A stretch of 6,879 nucleotides of DNA. Origin: Pseudomonadota bacterium. GTDB lineage: Bacteria; Myxococcota; Myxococcia; Myxococcales; Anaeromyxobacteraceae. The notes beneath the pieces were generated by a model. It had not been told where the DNA came from and did not search any database. It saw only the letters and a program-made list of their open reading frames with translations. Below are positions 5,374 to 6,879 of this stretch, one piece after another. How positions within the stretch are numbered: position 1 is the first letter of the stretch; each line of letters begins with the position of its first letter. A program made the translations under genes and the position numbers. Location: positions 1-6,879 of the forward strand of contig JAEZXM010000370.1 in NCBI GenBank assembly GCA_023419875.1, given 5' to 3'.

Positions 5374-6504
5374 GTGCACCCGATCCTGACCGACCGCCGC
5401 GCCCTCGGCGCCTACTTCGCGACCTGGCTGGCGCTGGCCTACGTCCCGGCCTCCATCCTCGCGTCGCCGGCGGAGGGCCGGTTCCTGCCCGCGTTCCTGG
5501 CGGCCGCGTCGCCGACCCTGCTGCTCGGGGGGGCGACGCTGCCGCTCTACTACCTCTGCCGCGCCCTCCCGCTCCGGCCGGCGAGCCTGGGCCGCGTCCT
5601 CGGCGTGCATCTGGTACTGGCGCTCGGCTGGAGCTTCGCCTGGTGGCTGCTGCTGGGCCTCTCCTCGCTGCTCCTGGACGCGGCGGGCGGCCACTCCGGT
5701 CCCGGCTCGCTCGCGGCTGCGCTCGAAGGCCGGATGGGCGCGCTGATCGCCGTGGGCGCCCTCCTCGAGCTCTCCGCGGTCGCCTTCCACTACCTCGTCG
5801 CGAGTACGCGGCAGGCGCGGGCCTCGGAGCGGCGCGCGGCGGCGGCGGCGCTCCAGGCGCGCGAGGCGCAGCTCGCGCTCCTCAAGGCGCAGGTCCACCC
5901 GCACTTCCTGTTCAACAGCCTCAACGCGATCAGCGCGCTCACCGTCCAGGAGCCGAAGCTCGCCCGCAGGCTCTGCGTCCTTCTCGCCGAGCTGCTGCGC
6001 AGCAGCCTGGCGATGGGCGAGCGGGGAATGGTCCGGCTGGCCGAGGAGCTCCGGCTCGCGCGCACCTACCTCGAGATCGAGAAGGTCCGCCTCGGCGAGC
6101 GGCTCACCGTGGCCATCGAGGTGGTCCCGCCCGCGGAGGACGCGGAGGTGCCGGCGCTCCTCCTCCAGCCCCTCGTCGAGAACGCGATCACCCACGGCAT
6201 CGCCACCTGCGCGGCGGGCGGTACGGTCACCGTGGCGGCGCGCACCACGCCGGCGATGCTCGAGATCACCGTCTCGAACCCCTTCGACCCGGACGCCCCG
6301 CCCCGGCGGGAGGGCGGCACGGGCGGCGTGGGCCTCGCCAACGTCGCCCGCCGCCTCGCCGCGTGCTACCGAGGGGCGAACCTCTCGACCCGGCGCGACG
6401 TCGACCGCTTCACCTCGACGATCGTCCTGCCGGCCGTCCTCGTGCAGGAGACTCCCGATGGAGCCCGCGCCGCCGGTCCGCCGCAAGGTCCTCATCGTCG
6501 ATGA
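5374..6504 (+). CDS. LytS/YehU-type sensor histidine kinase
   Basis: Membrane sensor kinase of 376 residues from the His_kinase (PF06580) class that partners LytTR regulators. Four hydrophobic segments (about 11-30, 40-60, 74-101, 119-141) are followed by a basic/alanine-rich helical linker (145-172). The phosphoacceptor motif is QVHPHFLFNSLNAI, with H177 as the likely phosphorylated histidine. The ATPase domain shows LLLQPLVENAITHG (N270, H274) and the G-box GGTGGVGLANVARRL (315-328). No separate extracellular sensor domain is present, so the stimulus is probably read in the membrane, perhaps through the LiaF-like protein encoded 10 bases upstream. The start is GTG at 5374, because MHPIL is the usual beginning of such kinases. 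GGGAG lies only one base before it, so translation probably relies on coupling to the upstream stop. The last 15 codons overlap the regulator gene. Confidence 0.92.
   Translation: MHPILTDRRALGAYFATWLALAYVPASILASPAEGRFLPAFLAAASPTLLLGGATLPLYYLCRALPLRPASLGRVLGVHLVLALGWSFAWWLLLGLSSLLLDAAGGHSGPGSLAAALEGRMGALIAVGALLELSAVAFHYLVASTRQARASERRAAAAALQAREAQLALLKAQVHPHFLFNSLNAISALTVQEPKLARRLCVLLAELLRSSLAMGERGMVRLAEELRLARTYLEIEKVRLGERLTVAIEVVPPAEDAEVPALLLQPLVENAITHGIATCAAGGTVTVAARTTPAMLEITVSNPFDPDAPPRREGGTGGVGLANVARRLAACYRGANLSTRRDVDRFTSTIVLPAVLVQETPDGARAAGPPQGPHRR
6446..6450 (+). promoter_or_regulatory. Shine-Dalgarno of the response regulator inside the kinase gene
   Basis: AGGAG with 7 bases to ATG at 6458. 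It lies within the kinase coding sequence and decides the regulator start, giving a 47-base overlap of the two genes. Confidence 0.75.
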
Positions 6505-6879
6505 CGAGGCGCCCGCGCGCGCCCTGCTGCGGGAGCTCGTCGCCGCGCACCCGGAGCTCGAGCTCGTGGGCGAGGCGGAGCACGGCCTCCAGGCGGTCGA
6601 GCTCGCGCGCACGCAGGAGCCGGATCTCGTCTTCCTCGACGTCCGGATGCCGAAGCTCGACGGGTTCGAGGTGCTCGAGCTCCTCGACCCGAGGATCGCC
6701 GTCGTCTTCACCACCGCCCACGACCGGTACGCGCTGCGGGCCTTCGAGGTGAACGCGGTCGACTACCTCCTGAAGCCGTTCGGCGAGGACCGGTTCGAGG
6801 AGGCGCTGCGGCGGTCCGAGCGGCGCCTGGGCGGCCGTCCGGCCCCCGCCGCGCTCGCGGCGGCGGCGCGCCCCGAGGG
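6458..6879 (+). CDS. LytTR-type response regulator, receiver domain; 3' end outside window
   Basis: Response regulator; 140 complete codons are visible before the right edge. The receiver domain spans about 10-122: acidic pocket D15/D16 in VLIVDDE, phosphoacceptor D61 in LVFLDVRMP, T86 in FTTAHD, and K106 in DYLLKPF. The sequence RAFEVNAVDYLLKPF is characteristic of receivers attached to a LytTR DNA-binding domain, and the preceding LytS-type kinase supports this, but the output domain lies beyond the window and is not seen. The last visible residues form an Ala/Pro-rich linker. The start ATG has a good Shine-Dalgarno, and the first beta-strand begins at residue 10, so a later start is unlikely. 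It overlaps the kinase gene by 47 bases in the +1 frame, implying tightly coupled expression of the pair. Confidence 0.9.
   Translation, partial: MEPAPPVRRKVLIVDDEAPARALLRELVAAHPELELVGEAEHGLQAVELARTQEPDLVFLDVRMPKLDGFEVLELLDPRIAVVFTTAHDRYALRAFEVNAVDYLLKPFGEDRFEEALRRSERRLGGRPAPAALAAAARPE

Noticed and set aside
5188..6714. Minus-strand 508-codon frame opposite the kinase
   Set aside because: It is antisense to the kinase and regulator, whose H, N and G boxes and receiver motifs are intact on the plus strand.
1..6879. CRISPR arrays, tRNA/rRNA genes, insertion sequences, phage or toxin-antitoxin genes
   Set aside because: I found no regularly spaced repeats, no tRNA-like folds with a TTCGA-type arm in a cloverleaf, no transposase motifs and no terminal inverted repeats; the window reads as ordinary chromosomal genes.

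Overview
The window is very GC-rich (roughly 70% or more by eye), densely packed, and has strong G/C bias at third codon positions. Protein style and gene content suggest a myxobacterium, most likely close to Anaeromyxobacter. That assignment is inference from composition and protein features, not from a marker gene. I see no rRNA, tRNA, CRISPR array, insertion sequence or phage gene, and no gene-free stretch over 300 bases.

Layout. (1) Left part, minus strand: rnhB (RNase HII, 1511-2365) is followed by a poly(A) polymerase gene (pcnB, 1397 down to the left edge, 3' end missing). pcnB has its own good sigma-70-type promoter straddling the rnhB stop codon. (2) Centre: a 131-base divergent region with two GC-rich palindromes separates rnhB from a plus-strand aldo/keto reductase (2497-3492). 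The reductase converges, with a 5-base gap, on a minus-strand gene for a secreted two-domain protein (3498-4460): a TolB/FlgO-like N-terminal domain, a proline-rich linker and a domain resembling the pullulanase-associated PUD/CBM41 fold. (3) Right part, plus strand: a compact operon encodes a LiaF-like membrane protein with a histidine-rich N-terminus (4620-5363), a LytS-type four-helix sensor kinase (5374-6504) and a response regulator (6458 to the right edge, cut after the receiver domain). These three genes probably form an envelope-stress signalling unit, with the LiaF-like protein modulating the kinase and the kinase phosphorylating the regulator.

Most notable signals. Three genes (rnhB, the secreted protein, the LiaF-like gene) have no Shine-Dalgarno sequence. 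Each instead carries a TAGNNT hexamer exactly 6 bases before its start codon, the geometry expected for leaderless transcripts. The RNase HII has GMA in place of the GRG motif that normally reads the RNA-DNA junction, although its DEDD catalytic residues are intact. The secreted TolB-like/PUD-like fusion is an architecture I do not recognise as described. The LiaF-like gene is paired with a LytS/LytTR-type system instead of the NarL-type LiaSR pair known from Firmicutes.
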